The notes under the pieces: generated by a model
Told to the model about the DNA's origin: nothing
The model's input: only the letters and a program-made list of their open reading frames with translations
Databases searched by the model: none
Part shown: piece by piece, positions 54,979 to 64,000 of the stretch
How positions within the stretch are numbered: the first letter of the stretch is position 1
Layout of the letters: the number at the start of each line of letters is the position of its first letter
Program-made: the position numbers and the translations under genes
NCBI RefSeq assembly: GCF_002101675.1
Contig: NZ_LQOY01000081.1
Coordinates: 62,001 to 126,000 of the forward strand
Length of the DNA stretch: 64,000 bases
Direction of reading: 5' to 3'
Origin: Mycobacterium gordonae
GTDB lineage: Bacteria; Actinomycetota; Actinomycetes; Mycobacteriales; Mycobacteriaceae

Positions 54979-55788
54979 GTGAGTTTGGTCCTTCTGGAAC
55001 ACCCGCGGCCCGAGATCGCCCTGATCACCCTGAACCGTCCCGAGCGGATGAACTCGATGGCGTTCGACGTCATGGTGCCGCTGAAAGAGGCGCTCGATGA
55101 AGTCACCTACGACAATTCGGTGCGTGTGGTGGTGCTCACCGGCGCGGGCCGTGGCTTTTCCTCAGGCGCGGATCACAAGTCCGCCGGGACCGTTCCGCAT
55201 GTCGAGGACCTCACCCGGCCGACGTACGCGCTGCGGTCCATGGAGCTCCTCGACGAGATCATTTTGAAGCTACGGCGGCTGCACCAACCGGTCATCGCCG
55301 CGGTCAACGGCGCCGCCATCGGCGGCGGGCTCTGTCTGGCGCTGGCTGCCGACATCCGGGTGGCCTCCACCAGCGCCTATTTCCGCGCTGCCGGCATCAA
55401 CAACGGCCTGACCGCCAGCGAACTGGGCCTCAGTTACCTGCTGCCCAGGGCGATCGGCTCCTCGCGCGCATTCGAGATCATGATGACCGGCCGCGACGTC
55501 TCCGCCGAAGAGGCCGAGCGGATCGGATTGGTGTCCTGCCAGGTCCCGGGAGCCCAGCTGCTGGACACCTGTTATGCGATTGCGGCGCGCATGGCGGCGT
55601 TCTCCCGGCCGGGTATCGAGTTGACCAAACGCACGCTATGGAGTGGACTGGACGCTGGCAGCCTTGAGGGACACATGCAGGCCGAAGGCCTCGGACAGCT
55701 TTTCGTCCGTCTGCTCACCTCCAATTTCGAAGAAGCGGTTGCGGCACGCGCAGAGAAGCGCCCGGCGGTATTCACCGACGACAAGTAG
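54979..55788 (+). CDS. echA12: Enoyl-CoA hydratase/isomerase family protein EchA12
   Basis: 269 residues, crotonase fold. Oxyanion-hole segments GRGFSSGADHKSAG and NGAAIGGGLCLALAADIR are intact; LGLSYLLPRAIG follows. One of the two catalytic Glu positions of true hydratases is not obvious, so the reaction could differ. The GTG at 54979 begins VSLVLLEHPRPEIALITLN; the frame extends 28 codons upstream with an Arg-rich, non-family start. Position matches Rv1472. Confidence 0.88.
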   Translation: MSLVLLEHPRPEIALITLNRPERMNSMAFDVMVPLKEALDEVTYDNSVRVVVLTGAGRGFSSGADHKSAGTVPHVEDLTRPTYALRSMELLDEIILKLRRLHQPVIAAVNGAAIGGGLCLALAADIRVASTSAYFRAAGINNGLTASELGLSYLLPRAIGSSRAFEIMMTGRDVSAEEAERIGLVSCQVPGAQLLDTCYAIAARMAAFSRPGIELTKRTLWSGLDAGSLEGHMQAEGLGQLFVRLLTSNFEEAVAARAEKRPAVFTDDK

Positions 55789-55810
55789 CGCCAATGACTA
55801 AGGAGCGAAT

Positions 55811-57439
<1,629 letters not shown>

Positions 57440-58019
57440 GCGTTCGCGGCACCGATTTCCACCAAAGCGGTCTCTGAAAAAGGGGCCCGGCGAGCTCAGG
57501 GTGCTGTGGCTCGCGGCGTCCCACGCGCCGAACGGCCGGGGGCGCTTGCCATCTCGATCGAAGATTCGCATTCTATTTCAGCCGAAATGCGCCACTCTGA
57601 ATGTCAGCCGGTCTAACTTTTAGGCGACATGTGATGCATAGTTTAACGAACATTCTCCGAAAATAGCTTATCCCAAAAACGAAATTTATCCTTAAAGCGA
57701 TTCTTGGAGGTGGTCTCATACTCGCTTATTTCTTACTGGCGTGGGCTGCTGCGGCCCGCATGATAATCGGCTGTGTTCGCTGTATTGGACACGCTCTCGT
57801 CGGCGATACACCCCTGTTGAACTGTACTTTTGCCCTCCGGCCTGAGTGGCGTTTCGGAAATCCGTAAGTTTCGATACCTTTTGAATGTGCCCAGGTTTTT
57901 TTGGATGATTCGGTGAACATTCCGAAAACGGATGCATAATTTGAATGATCGCGTAGCGTTCCCGAGAGTCGGCCCTCGGGGAGGCCGGATCACGGTCCTT
58001 CCAGAAAGGGGGAAGAGGC
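57440..58019. other. A+T-rich spacer upstream of the fur-like gene
   Basis: 580 bp without a supported gene. From about 57560 to 57960 it is visibly richer in A+T than the rest of the window. Two motif pairs recur: GATGCATARTTTRA at 57633-57646 and 57931-57944, and GAACATTC(T)CCGAAAA at 57649-57664 and 57915-57928, in opposite order. The strong ribosome-binding site AAAGGGGGAAGAGG at its right end serves the fur-like gene. Short leftward frames here look like chance. Confidence 0.6.
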
Positions 58020-58784
58020 TTGGTTCAACCCACACGGGACTTGCATTTCCTGCAAGTATCTCTGGCAGCCGAGTACGCCGAGCGGCTGCGGGCGGCTGGC
58101 CTGCGCGTGACCCGTCCGCGAATCGCGGTGCTGAACGCGGTGCATTCAGCACCTCACTCTGAGGCGGACATTGTTATCCGAGCGGTGCATCACTGCCTGC
58201 CCGATGTGTCGCGACAGGCTGTCTACGACAGCTTGCATGTGCTGACTTCGGCAGGCCTCCTTCGCCGGGTGCAGCCCGCCGGTTCGGTGGCGCGTTATGA
58301 GGCTCGGGTCGGCGACAACCACCATCACATGGTCTGCCGGTCTTGCGGTGCCATTGCAGATGTCGACTGTGCCGTTGGTGCGATGCCCTGCTTGACTGCC
58401 TCCAATACCGACGGTTTCGCGCTTGACGAGGCGGAGGTCATCTTCTGGGGTCGATGCCCGAAGTGTTCCGAACAAGACGCGTCGCATGCCCTAGGCGACC
58501 GGGAACCCGCGAAATCCTTCCGCGACGAACTTCGTTTCGTGAGCGATGCGCCGCCGGTGCCGCCACGCGACGGCCTCCCCGTACAAGCGCCAGCGACGCA
58601 ACCGGGGCAGTGGGGTTCGACGTCGTTGGGGAATACCGCATCGCCGGCAGCGGCCGGAGGGAGGATTGGCCCGCCGGCCAACGCCCTGCTAATTAGCTTC
58701 GACGTCGCTGGTGCGGCCTTGACAGGTTATGGGCGCCGGAACGGAAATCCGCTTTTGTCCGAGGGTGTCGAAGAATCTAACTGA
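58020..58784 (+). CDS. FurA-like Fur-family regulator with a long C-terminal extension
   Basis: 254 residues from a TTG start directly after AAAGGGGGAAGAGGC, a strong ribosome-binding site. Residues 15-156 closely follow FurA: the winged helix LRVTRPRIAVLNAVHSAPHS and SRQAVYDSLHVLTSAGLLRR, the metal-site HHHMVCRSCGAIADVDC, and a second Cys pair CPKC. FurA normally ends near residue 150 and sits upstream of katG. Here about 98 more residues follow, Pro/Ala/Gly-rich (PPVPPRDGLPVQAPATQPG), and no katG is present. The tail could be a real extra domain or read-through into former non-coding DNA. Likely senses iron or peroxide. Confidence 0.8.
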   Translation: MVQPTRDLHFLQVSLAAEYAERLRAAGLRVTRPRIAVLNAVHSAPHSEADIVIRAVHHCLPDVSRQAVYDSLHVLTSAGLLRRVQPAGSVARYEARVGDNHHHMVCRSCGAIADVDCAVGAMPCLTASNTDGFALDEAEVIFWGRCPKCSEQDASHALGDREPAKSFRDELRFVSDAPPVPPRDGLPVQAPATQPGQWGSTSLGNTASPAAAGGRIGPPANALLISFDVAGAALTGYGRRNGNPLLSEGVEESN

Positions 58785-58785
58785 A

Positions 58786-58799
58786 CCGGGCGCGCCCGG
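58786..58799. terminator. 14-bp GC palindrome after the fur-like gene, weak terminator candidate
   Basis: CCGGGCGCGCCCGG is a perfect palindrome one base after the stop codon and can fold with a four-base loop. There is no U-tract. Confidence 0.3.
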
Positions 58800-58813
58800 C
58801 GCCGGAGCCGACA

Positions 58814-58891
58814 TCAACGGAACTCGATGAAGCCGTAGCGCTCACGTTTCAGTGCTCGGGCGTGGGCCGGGTGTTTATGGGTATCGAACAT
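58814..58891 (-). pseudogene. Fragment of a second GT2/TPR glycosyltransferase
   Basis: A 25-codon minus-strand frame ends RALKRERYGFIEFR and a stop. It parallels RALLRERYRFLEFVDS inside the intact glycosyltransferase gene next door, and the DNA matches at 31 of 39 positions with 59528-59566. It looks like a remnant of a duplicated copy downstream of the intact gene. Confidence 0.5.
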
Positions 58892-58909
58892 CGCCGGGCC
58901 TCGGTCGGG

Positions 58910-60871
58910 TCACTGAGGAGGCGTTTTGGGCCGACGTCCCTTCCTGGCGGCCCGTGCCGGGGCTTTGGGTTGCTGCACGGGTCGGACCGCGGCCTTCTTC
59001 GCGGCCCGTGCCGGGGCTTTGGGTTGCTGCATGGGTCGGACCGCGGCCTTCTTCGGGACCCGTGCCGGGGCCTCGGGTTGCTGCACGGGTCGGACCGCGG
59101 CAATGCAGAGCACCTCGTCCAGGCTCGCGGTCTGTAGGCCCACAGCGACCGCCCGCCAACCAAGTTCGGCCATGGGGTCTGGGTCGCCGCTCCCTATGTT
59201 GCCCGCCCGAGCCAGGCGTGCGGTGTCGAACATCGACGGGCCGCTGGCCACCGCCTCGGTCAGGACATAACGGCCGGCGTCGGGGGAGTGGCGCACCTCC
59301 TGCTCGCCTGCGCAAACGCCAGTCAGCTTGTCCGCGTCGGCGAAGTTTATGCCCACCTGGAAAACTTGTGGTTCAGATTCGAGCACTGCGATCATGCGGG
59401 TGATGAAATTCTCGGGCGCAAAGAACTGCCAGCCTTGGCTCAGGTGTAGCCAGAACCGTCCCTGGATCTGGGCGCGGAGCTGCGCGAGCTGTGTTGCTGG
59501 CGCGTCACCGGGGCTGCTATCGACAAACTCAAGGAAGCGGTAGCGCTCACGCAACAGCGCCCGGTCGGGGGCCGACAGGCCTGCATCGACCACCAGAAAG
59601 CGCCCGAACCACAGGGCGAGATCGACGCAGCAGTTCATAAACGAGTTAATGGCCCGTTCGGTGGTCTCACGGTCCGGTCCGGCGACCAAGCTGACGACCA
59701 CCTTGGCATCGCCTCGACCGGCGACCAGACGATGCACGAGCACTTCTGGATAAAAGGACGCCGCCTCGAGCATGAACGGCACGCTGACGTCGCGGTTGAC
59801 CGCAATCCGCTGGCGATCACGGTCAGGGACGGCGGAGAGGGCCAGCAGGCGCCGGCACAGCACAAACGCCTCCAGATGGTTGCCAAGCTGGGAGGCGCAC
59901 ACCGCCTGCTCGTCGATCGCACGCCAGGCATAGACGTCAGCGCCGATGAACAACAGGTCCTTCTCGGGAAATGGGATTTGCGCGGCGCGCTGGGCAAACA
60001 AGTGACCGGGCAGGTATCGCCGCTCTTCGCGGTATCGCCGAGCGACGGCGTGTAGGGCCTCAGCGCGGGTCGGTCGAAACTCCCACGCCCTGAGGTAGGC
60101 GTCCTGGACAACCAGCCACGGCCATTCGAGCCGCGCCATCGACTCTGCGAGCCGGACCAGCGAGTAGTAGATCTCCTCCTCCGAGCCGCCCATCTCGGCC
60201 CGCCGCTCATACCACTTACGAGCATTGATGAAATCACCCAGATCGAAGTAGCTCTGGGCCAGATAGAACACCGACCGCGCATCCTCGGAGTTGCTTTCGA
60301 CCTCAGCCAGCAGCAGGTCACGGTCACGTGCGTACGTTCTCGGATCCTGACTGCGGGCACCTCGGCGACGAGATTCCACATAGTAGTCGCCCTCGAGGCG
60401 CCCAACCACGCAGTCGGACTCCCACACGGCCGTCTCGTGGACGACGCCTTCATAGCGCACGCCCACTGCGTCGCGGAACAACTGCGGGCGCCAGTAGGTG
60501 AAGGAGGGATCTCCGAGTCGCACCCGATAGATATCGGCGCTCAGTTGGGTGAAATCGGGTGTGCCCCCGACGATGTCGTCGGCGTCGATGACCCAGATAT
60601 AGTCGCCGTGGCCTTGGGCGAGATTCAGTGCCTCGGTGCGGTTGTGCCCAAAATCGCGCCATGGTCGTTCGTGAAGCTCACCTGGAATGCCCAGGAGGGC
60701 CATGTGTTTGCGGATCACGTCTTGGGTCCCGTCGGTGGACCCGGTGTCAACGATCACCCACGAGCTGATGTAGGGCGCGACCGAATCAAGCGTCTCCGCG
60801 ACCACCTCAGCCTCGTTTTTCACCATCATGTTCAGGCAGATCGCGGAGCGTGCGCTCACTGAGTTGGACAC
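58910..60871 (-). CDS. GT2 glycosyltransferase with TPR-like region and basic repeat tail
   Basis: 653 residues. Residues 10-150 are a family-2 glycosyltransferase domain: ICLNMMVKNEAEVVAETLDS, VIVDTGSTDGTQ and the metal motif DADD at residues 96-99. Residues 180-350 are helical with TPR-like spacing (VFYLAQSYFDLGDFINARKW). A second alpha/beta segment around 380-560 may be a further, diverged glycosyltransferase-like domain. The C-terminus has three 18-residue repeats, AAVRPVQQPKAPARAAKK, a Lys/Arg/Pro-rich tail like histone H1 linkers. Target glycan unknown. Single gene, convergent with the fur-like gene, in the accessory right end. Confidence 0.8.
   Translation of the reverse strand: MSNSVSARSAICLNMMVKNEAEVVAETLDSVAPYISSWVIVDTGSTDGTQDVIRKHMALLGIPGELHERPWRDFGHNRTEALNLAQGHGDYIWVIDADDIVGGTPDFTQLSADIYRVRLGDPSFTYWRPQLFRDAVGVRYEGVVHETAVWESDCVVGRLEGDYYVESRRRGARSQDPRTYARDRDLLLAEVESNSEDARSVFYLAQSYFDLGDFINARKWYERRAEMGGSEEEIYYSLVRLAESMARLEWPWLVVQDAYLRAWEFRPTRAEALHAVARRYREERRYLPGHLFAQRAAQIPFPEKDLLFIGADVYAWRAIDEQAVCASQLGNHLEAFVLCRRLLALSAVPDRDRQRIAVNRDVSVPFMLEAASFYPEVLVHRLVAGRGDAKVVVSLVAGPDRETTERAINSFMNCCVDLALWFGRFLVVDAGLSAPDRALLRERYRFLEFVDSSPGDAPATQLAQLRAQIQGRFWLHLSQGWQFFAPENFITRMIAVLESEPQVFQVGINFADADKLTGVCAGEQEVRHSPDAGRYVLTEAVASGPSMFDTARLARAGNIGSGDPDPMAELGWRAVAVGLQTASLDEVLCIAAVRPVQQPEAPARVPKKAAVRPMQQPKAPARAAKKAAVRPVQQPKAPARAARKGRRPKTPPQ
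58940..59101. repeat. Three 54-bp coding repeats in the glycosyltransferase tail
   Basis: Three in-frame units encode AAVRPVQQPEAPARVPKK, AAVRPMQQPKAPARAAKK and AAVRPVQQPKAPARAARK. The units differ at few positions, suggesting recent tandem duplication. Confidence 0.9.
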
Positions 60872-61200
60872 CGCTCAAAGTCTACATAGCAATCGTGTGC
60901 CGCGGCTCGGATTTGCACGGAAGTAGTAGCAGCTGTGGATCATTGGTCATGCTGTCCGGCGAAAACGACACCGGATCAAGCCCCGCGATCCGTGACGGAT
61001 TCCCCTGGCATGTCGCCATTACGACGCACCGCGCGCCTGCAGTGCCACAGCCGGAAGCAAACGACTCTGAGGCTAAGCTGGGCATTGCGTGCAACTCGGT
61101 CTGGTGGAGTGCGTAATCAGAAAGTTGATTTCTGGCAGCAGATTACCGGATCTCTCGATAGTTCCGAGCGGCAGGGCGGTTCTTAACGGTCGATCTCATG

Positions 61201-61420
61201 TGCAGATCCAGCTAACTTCGTGTTGGAATTCGGCGCGTGCGTTCGACGGTGGCGAGAATGGGTTCGGCGGGTGGTCGTCCAGACGTAGGGCTGGAGGTTG
61301 GGGCGTTGTGGGCGTTCAGGTAGTCCTCGATGCTGTGGCGATCAGTTCGGGAGACGCGGGAGGAGATCTGGGGTGCAGGTTCCTGTCGGCCAGGTCCGGA
61401 GCCAGCGTCCGACCTACTTG
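61201..61420 (-). pseudogene. Remnant of an IS630-type transposase C-terminus
   Basis: Reading the minus strand with frame changes gives DLADRNLHPRS, then HSIEDYLNAHNAP, then NLQPYVWTTT, then AEPILATVERTRR. Joined, this matches the end of IS630/Tc1-like transposases, in which a DLTDKxLRRG-type block is followed by an AIxxYLxxHNxxPKPFVWT block and an ILxxVxRxR block. At least three frameshifts and the loss of the upstream part make it inactive. No terminal inverted repeats were found. Confidence 0.6.
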
Positions 61421-61620
61421 AACCAGGATGGCGAAATTCGGCCCTAAGCCAGTGAAAGTGTCTCTTGCACTAGGTCATTGGCTGACTCGAACTGATCATC
61501 TCAGGATTGTAGCCGGCGTCGGCGGCCTCGGCGGATGCGCTATTGGAACTGCCAATCCGGGAATCTGTCGATCAAGCGATCCCTGACCCGGCCAGCCGAT
61601 GGTACCTGCAATCGAAATGA

Positions 61621-61776
61621 TCAACCAGCTGCTAGATCTGAATCTGCCTGCCATCGATAATGATTGAACATCTGCATAGGAAGATCATCGGCGCGAATCG
61701 TGTCGCCCCACTTCCCAGCGCACACGGCCAGGGCGGCCACGTTGCTGAGGAGTGCGACGTTCAGATACTCTGCCAC
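61621..61776 (-). other. Short open frame, 51 codons, unrecognised
   Basis: GTG-initiated frame starting VAEYLNVALLSNVAALAVCA. Its composition looks more protein-like than nearby DNA, but no family is recognised. It may be a fragment of a decayed gene together with the 31-codon frame just upstream (61795-61890, MDTYRIVYLAETVARQTDLF). Confidence 0.25.
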
Positions 61777-61965
61777 GGACCGGCTTTCAGCTATTCAATG
61801 AGTCTGCTTTAGTCGGTACTCCAGCTTCGCGAACAAATCCGTCTGCCTCGCAACGGTTTCCGCTAGATACACGATCCGATAGGTATCCATTACCTTGACA
61901 ACTCAAGTAGACGCGCTTAACACAGTCCACTTCGCCCGCTCAAACACAGCGGCACAAGATGAGCG

Positions 61966-62973
61966 CTACCCGGTGGCGCCGAAGGCGCCCTGAGCGCCCT
62001 GAGCGCCCTGAGCGCCTTGGGCACCAAAGACTCCGCCGGGACCGCCGGGACCGGCTTGACCGCCGACGCCACCTGGACCGCCGGCACCACCACCAAGACC
62101 CGCGCCACCGACGCCGCCCTGCCCGCCGAGCCCGCCGTCACCGCCAGTGCCCATGACGAACCCACCCGCACCACCGGCACCCCCGGCGCCGCCCTTACCA
62201 CCGGGGCTGCCACTTGCCCCAGGGATAACGGCGTCAGCACCCGGGGCGCCCGCCCCACCGGCGCCACCGGCACCGCCATGGCCCATAAAGAACCCGCCGG
62301 CACCACCGACGCCACCAGCACCACCAGTCGTACCGGGGATAATCGCTGATCCGCCGGGTCCGCCGGCCCCTCCGGCACCGAACAACCACCCACCCGCGCC
62401 ACCGGCGCCACCGGCACCGCCGGGGCCGCCCAGACCGCCGATTCCGCCCCTACCGATCAACCCGGCCGACCCACCAGAACCGCCGGTCGCGCCCGCTGCC
62501 GTGCTGGCACCACCGGCACCGCCGCTCCCGTACAACCACCCGCCTGCCCCGCCGGCGGTCCCTATGCCCTGGGCTGTGGTGTATCCATTGGCGCCGTTAC
62601 CGATCAGCGGACGCCCGGTGGCCTGCGTGAAAAACCCATTGATGGCATCACCCGGCGCGCGAATCGCAGCCTGCAGCATGTCTGCCGCACTGGCCGCCTC
62701 GGTGCTCTGATAAGCAGCCGCGCTGGCCCCCATGGTGCGTGTGAACTGGTCATGGAAGGCCGCTGCCTTCTCGGCCAGGGTCTGATACTCGTCCGCAAAT
62801 TGGCCGAACAGCGATGCGACCGCCGTCGACACCTCGTCGACCGCTGGCCCCAGCACTCCGGCGGTCGGAATCGCCGCCGCCGCGGTGGCGGCGGCCACGT
62901 CGGTGCCGATCTTGTCAAGATTCGCAGTCACCCATTGGATGACGGCGGGGTCGAAGTAGAAAGGAGAGCTCAT
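61966..62973 (-). CDS. PE_PGRS protein
   Basis: 335 residues. PE domain MSSPFYFDPAVIQWVTANLD to about residue 95, linker GRPLIGNGANG, then a PGRS domain of GGAGG-type repeats. It ends with a distinctive run of GAQ triplets (GAQGAQGAQGAQGAFGATG). The ATG at 62973 has GGGGG seven or more bases upstream; an ATG 24 bases earlier contains that site. Third PE_PGRS of the window; in accessory DNA. Confidence 0.88.
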   Translation of the reverse strand: MSSPFYFDPAVIQWVTANLDKIGTDVAAATAAAAIPTAGVLGPAVDEVSTAVASLFGQFADEYQTLAEKAAAFHDQFTRTMGASAAAYQSTEAASAADMLQAAIRAPGDAINGFFTQATGRPLIGNGANGYTTAQGIGTAGGAGGWLYGSGGAGGASTAAGATGGSGGSAGLIGRGGIGGLGGPGGAGGAGGAGGWLFGAGGAGGPGGSAIIPGTTGGAGGVGGAGGFFMGHGGAGGAGGAGAPGADAVIPGASGSPGGKGGAGGAGGAGGFVMGTGGDGGLGGQGGVGGAGLGGGAGGPGGVGGQAGPGGPGGVFGAQGAQGAQGAQGAFGATG

Positions 62974-63521
62974 GGCATTTGCACCCCCGTGCTTCATTGC
63001 CAGCCCTGCAGAGTCGCGTGATACGAAACGGCATTCGGCTAACCAATCGAAACGGTACCGCAGCCGGCCTGTCGTCGAAATAGATTTGATAACACTGGAA
63101 ATGGTCGGATTTATGACTTGGAATGGGTCCGAATCCGATTCCTTAAACTGGAATCGGGTGGCTTTATAAACTGGATTAGGTCCGGTTCTTTGTCATAAAC
63201 TGGATCCGGTCGGATTCATAAACTGGACTGAGTCGGGGACGGCCCTGCCCTAGGCCCCGGCGCAGGCGCGATGTGAGCATGCGGCCGGCGCTTCAGCGGT
63301 TTGTGACACGCCGGCTGTTGTTGTGGGGCGCGCATGGCAGGGCCATGCATGATCACAGTCGGCCACACGAGTCACATCCGGAGGAAGGCTGCCGGCTCCC
63401 CCGACCATCGAGGTGCAATGCTGTGAAAACCCACCAACCGGCCACAACCGTCTCAACTCGACCCAGTCACGCCGGGGTGGATGTCCGAGGCCACCGCGCC
63501 CGCAACGGAAGGTAGGACGCA
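62974..63521. other. Spacer between PE_PGRS and the sulfotransferase gene
   Basis: 548 bp without a supported gene. The first third holds a degenerate tandem repeat (listed separately). The rest shows only short frames of chance type and, at its end, GGAAGGTAGGA, the ribosome-binding site of the sulfotransferase gene. Confidence 0.5.
63088..63238. repeat. Six degenerate tandem units, consensus (C/T)ATAAACTGGA...GGTCGGATT
   Basis: Six head-to-tail units of about 22-30 bp begin near 63088, 63112, 63142, 63165, 63194 and 63217. The shared core is ATAAACTGGA followed by GGTCGG or GGTCCG. The last two units are the most regular. Unit length varies, so this is not a simple microsatellite. It lies between divergent genes (PE_PGRS leftward, sulfotransferase rightward). 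Confidence 0.75.
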
Positions 63522-64000
63522 ATGCGCTCGCCAGTGTTTGTTACGGGGTCCGTGCGCTCCGGCACCAGCGCGCTTGTCGACGTGCTGTGGCATATGGGCT
63601 ACCAAGGCTTCGGGGAGGGGCACTTCCTCTCGCTGCTTCACTATATCGACGCCATAGTGGATCAACACTTTGTTAGGTTTGCGAAGCCACCCGACCCCGG
63701 TGTGATGTTGGGAAACATCGACAAGCGCGATTTGAAGCGCAGGCTCTTTGTGACGTTTCGCACGGTGGTGAACGATTTGGATCAGAAGGAGCCGTGGTTC
63801 GATAAGACTGCGGATCCGGGCATGATTTTGGCGAGCCCAATCCTTCGGGAACTGTGGCCGGGCTGCGTTATTGTCTTCGCCAAGCGGCGCGGCATTGAAA
63901 ATGTAATCTCGCGGATGAAGAAGTTTCCCGGCGAGTCGTTCGAAAACCACTGTGCCGGTTGGGCGGGAAGCATGGCCGAGTGGCGGACCGTTCGGCAACG
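63522..64000 (+). CDS. Sulfotransferase family protein (3' end beyond window)
   Basis: 159 codons are open to the window edge with no stop. MRSPVFVTGSVRSGTSALVD contains the PAPS 5'-phosphosulfate loop (GSVRSGTSAL), and FAKRRGIENVISRMKKFPGE resembles the 3'-phosphate-binding region of the sulfotransferase family. The ATG follows GGAAGGTAGGA. Such enzymes move sulfate from PAPS to sugars or lipids; together with the glycosyltransferase nearby a sulfated glycolipid is conceivable, but that is inference. Confidence 0.75.
   Translation, partial: MRSPVFVTGSVRSGTSALVDVLWHMGYQGFGEGHFLSLLHYIDAIVDQHFVRFAKPPDPGVMLGNIDKRDLKRRLFVTFRTVVNDLDQKEPWFDKTADPGMILASPILRELWPGCVIVFAKRRGIENVISRMKKFPGESFENHCAGWAGSMAEWRTVRQ

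Larger units (their letters stand above)
60872..61965. other. Mostly non-coding 1.1-kb spacer with gene relics
   Basis: No intact gene. It holds a broken IS630-type transposase end (listed separately) and two short leftward frames at 61795-61890 (31 codons) and 61621-61776 (51 codons). The first 300 bases show nothing I recognise. Overall it looks like decayed mobile DNA. Confidence 0.5.

Noticed and set aside
57716..58152. Leftward frames of 64 to 139 codons in the A+T-rich spacer
   Set aside because: They overlap the fur-like start and its ribosome-binding site, show no family features and look like chance frames.
60882..61421. Short frames of 70 to 110 codons on both strands after the glycosyltransferase
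   Set aside because: No ribosome-binding sites or motifs; the right part is explained by the transposase relic on the minus strand.

Overview
The window comes from a slow-growing, high-GC Mycobacterium. The evidence is gene content: three PE_PGRS genes, a PPE-PPW gene, wax-ester synthase, mannosyltransferase, PucR and WhiA genes. The backbone order matches, from memory, the M. tuberculosis segment Rv1423 to Rv1473 almost gene for gene. It is not M. tuberculosis itself. ppc, a P450, a PIG-L deacetylase, a DUF1206 membrane protein, a PepA-like protease, a PPE and a DUF559 gene are present. SufB has no intein, and several H37Rv genes (Rv1424c, PE16, Rv1433-1434, PE_PGRS26-28) are missing. The exact species cannot be fixed from the sequence alone.

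Layout. 0-12.3 kb: end of whiA, a DGAT-like gene, the leftward lipid operon acyltransferase-fadD12-lipO, a PucR regulator, a DUF3556 membrane protein coupled to a phytoene-dehydrogenase-like oxidoreductase, and a secreted proline/valine repeat protein. 12.5-21.5 kb: gap-pgk-tpiA, a small membrane protein, secG, a PepA-like protease, ppc and a DUF1206 protein. 21.5-31.7 kb: PIG-L deacetylase, P450 and Rv1444c-like gene in one tight leftward unit, then the leftward pentose-phosphate operon tkt-tal-zwf2-opcA-pgl, and ctaB. 32-40.8 kb: PPE, qor, an ATP-grasp-like protein, ctaA, a DUF559 gene flanked by direct repeats, an ABC exporter and mptB. 40.9-47.1 kb: the translationally coupled suf operon sufR-sufB-sufD-sufC-sufS-sufU-sufT, with an operator-like inverted repeat over the sufR start. 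47-57.4 kb: PE_PGRS, fadE15, PE_PGRS, ctpD, two thioredoxins, echA12 and an ABC-F ATPase.

From 57.4 kb to the right edge the order departs from M. tuberculosis, where acn would be expected close by. This accessory stretch holds an A+T-rich spacer with paired repeated motifs, a FurA-like regulator with a roughly 100-residue extra tail, a GT2/TPR glycosyltransferase with a basic tandem-repeat tail plus a fragment of a paralogue, a frame-broken IS630-type transposase relic, a PE_PGRS gene, a six-unit degenerate tandem repeat, and the start of a sulfotransferase gene that runs off the window.

The backbone links central carbon metabolism (glycolysis, anaplerosis, pentose phosphate), heme A synthesis, Fe-S cluster assembly and redox/metal homeostasis. 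The most notable observations are the direct-repeat DUF559 locus, perfect palindromes in two divergent promoters (qor and gap), the P450 with a non-canonical I-helix, and the accessory right end. No CRISPR array, rRNA or tRNA gene was seen.
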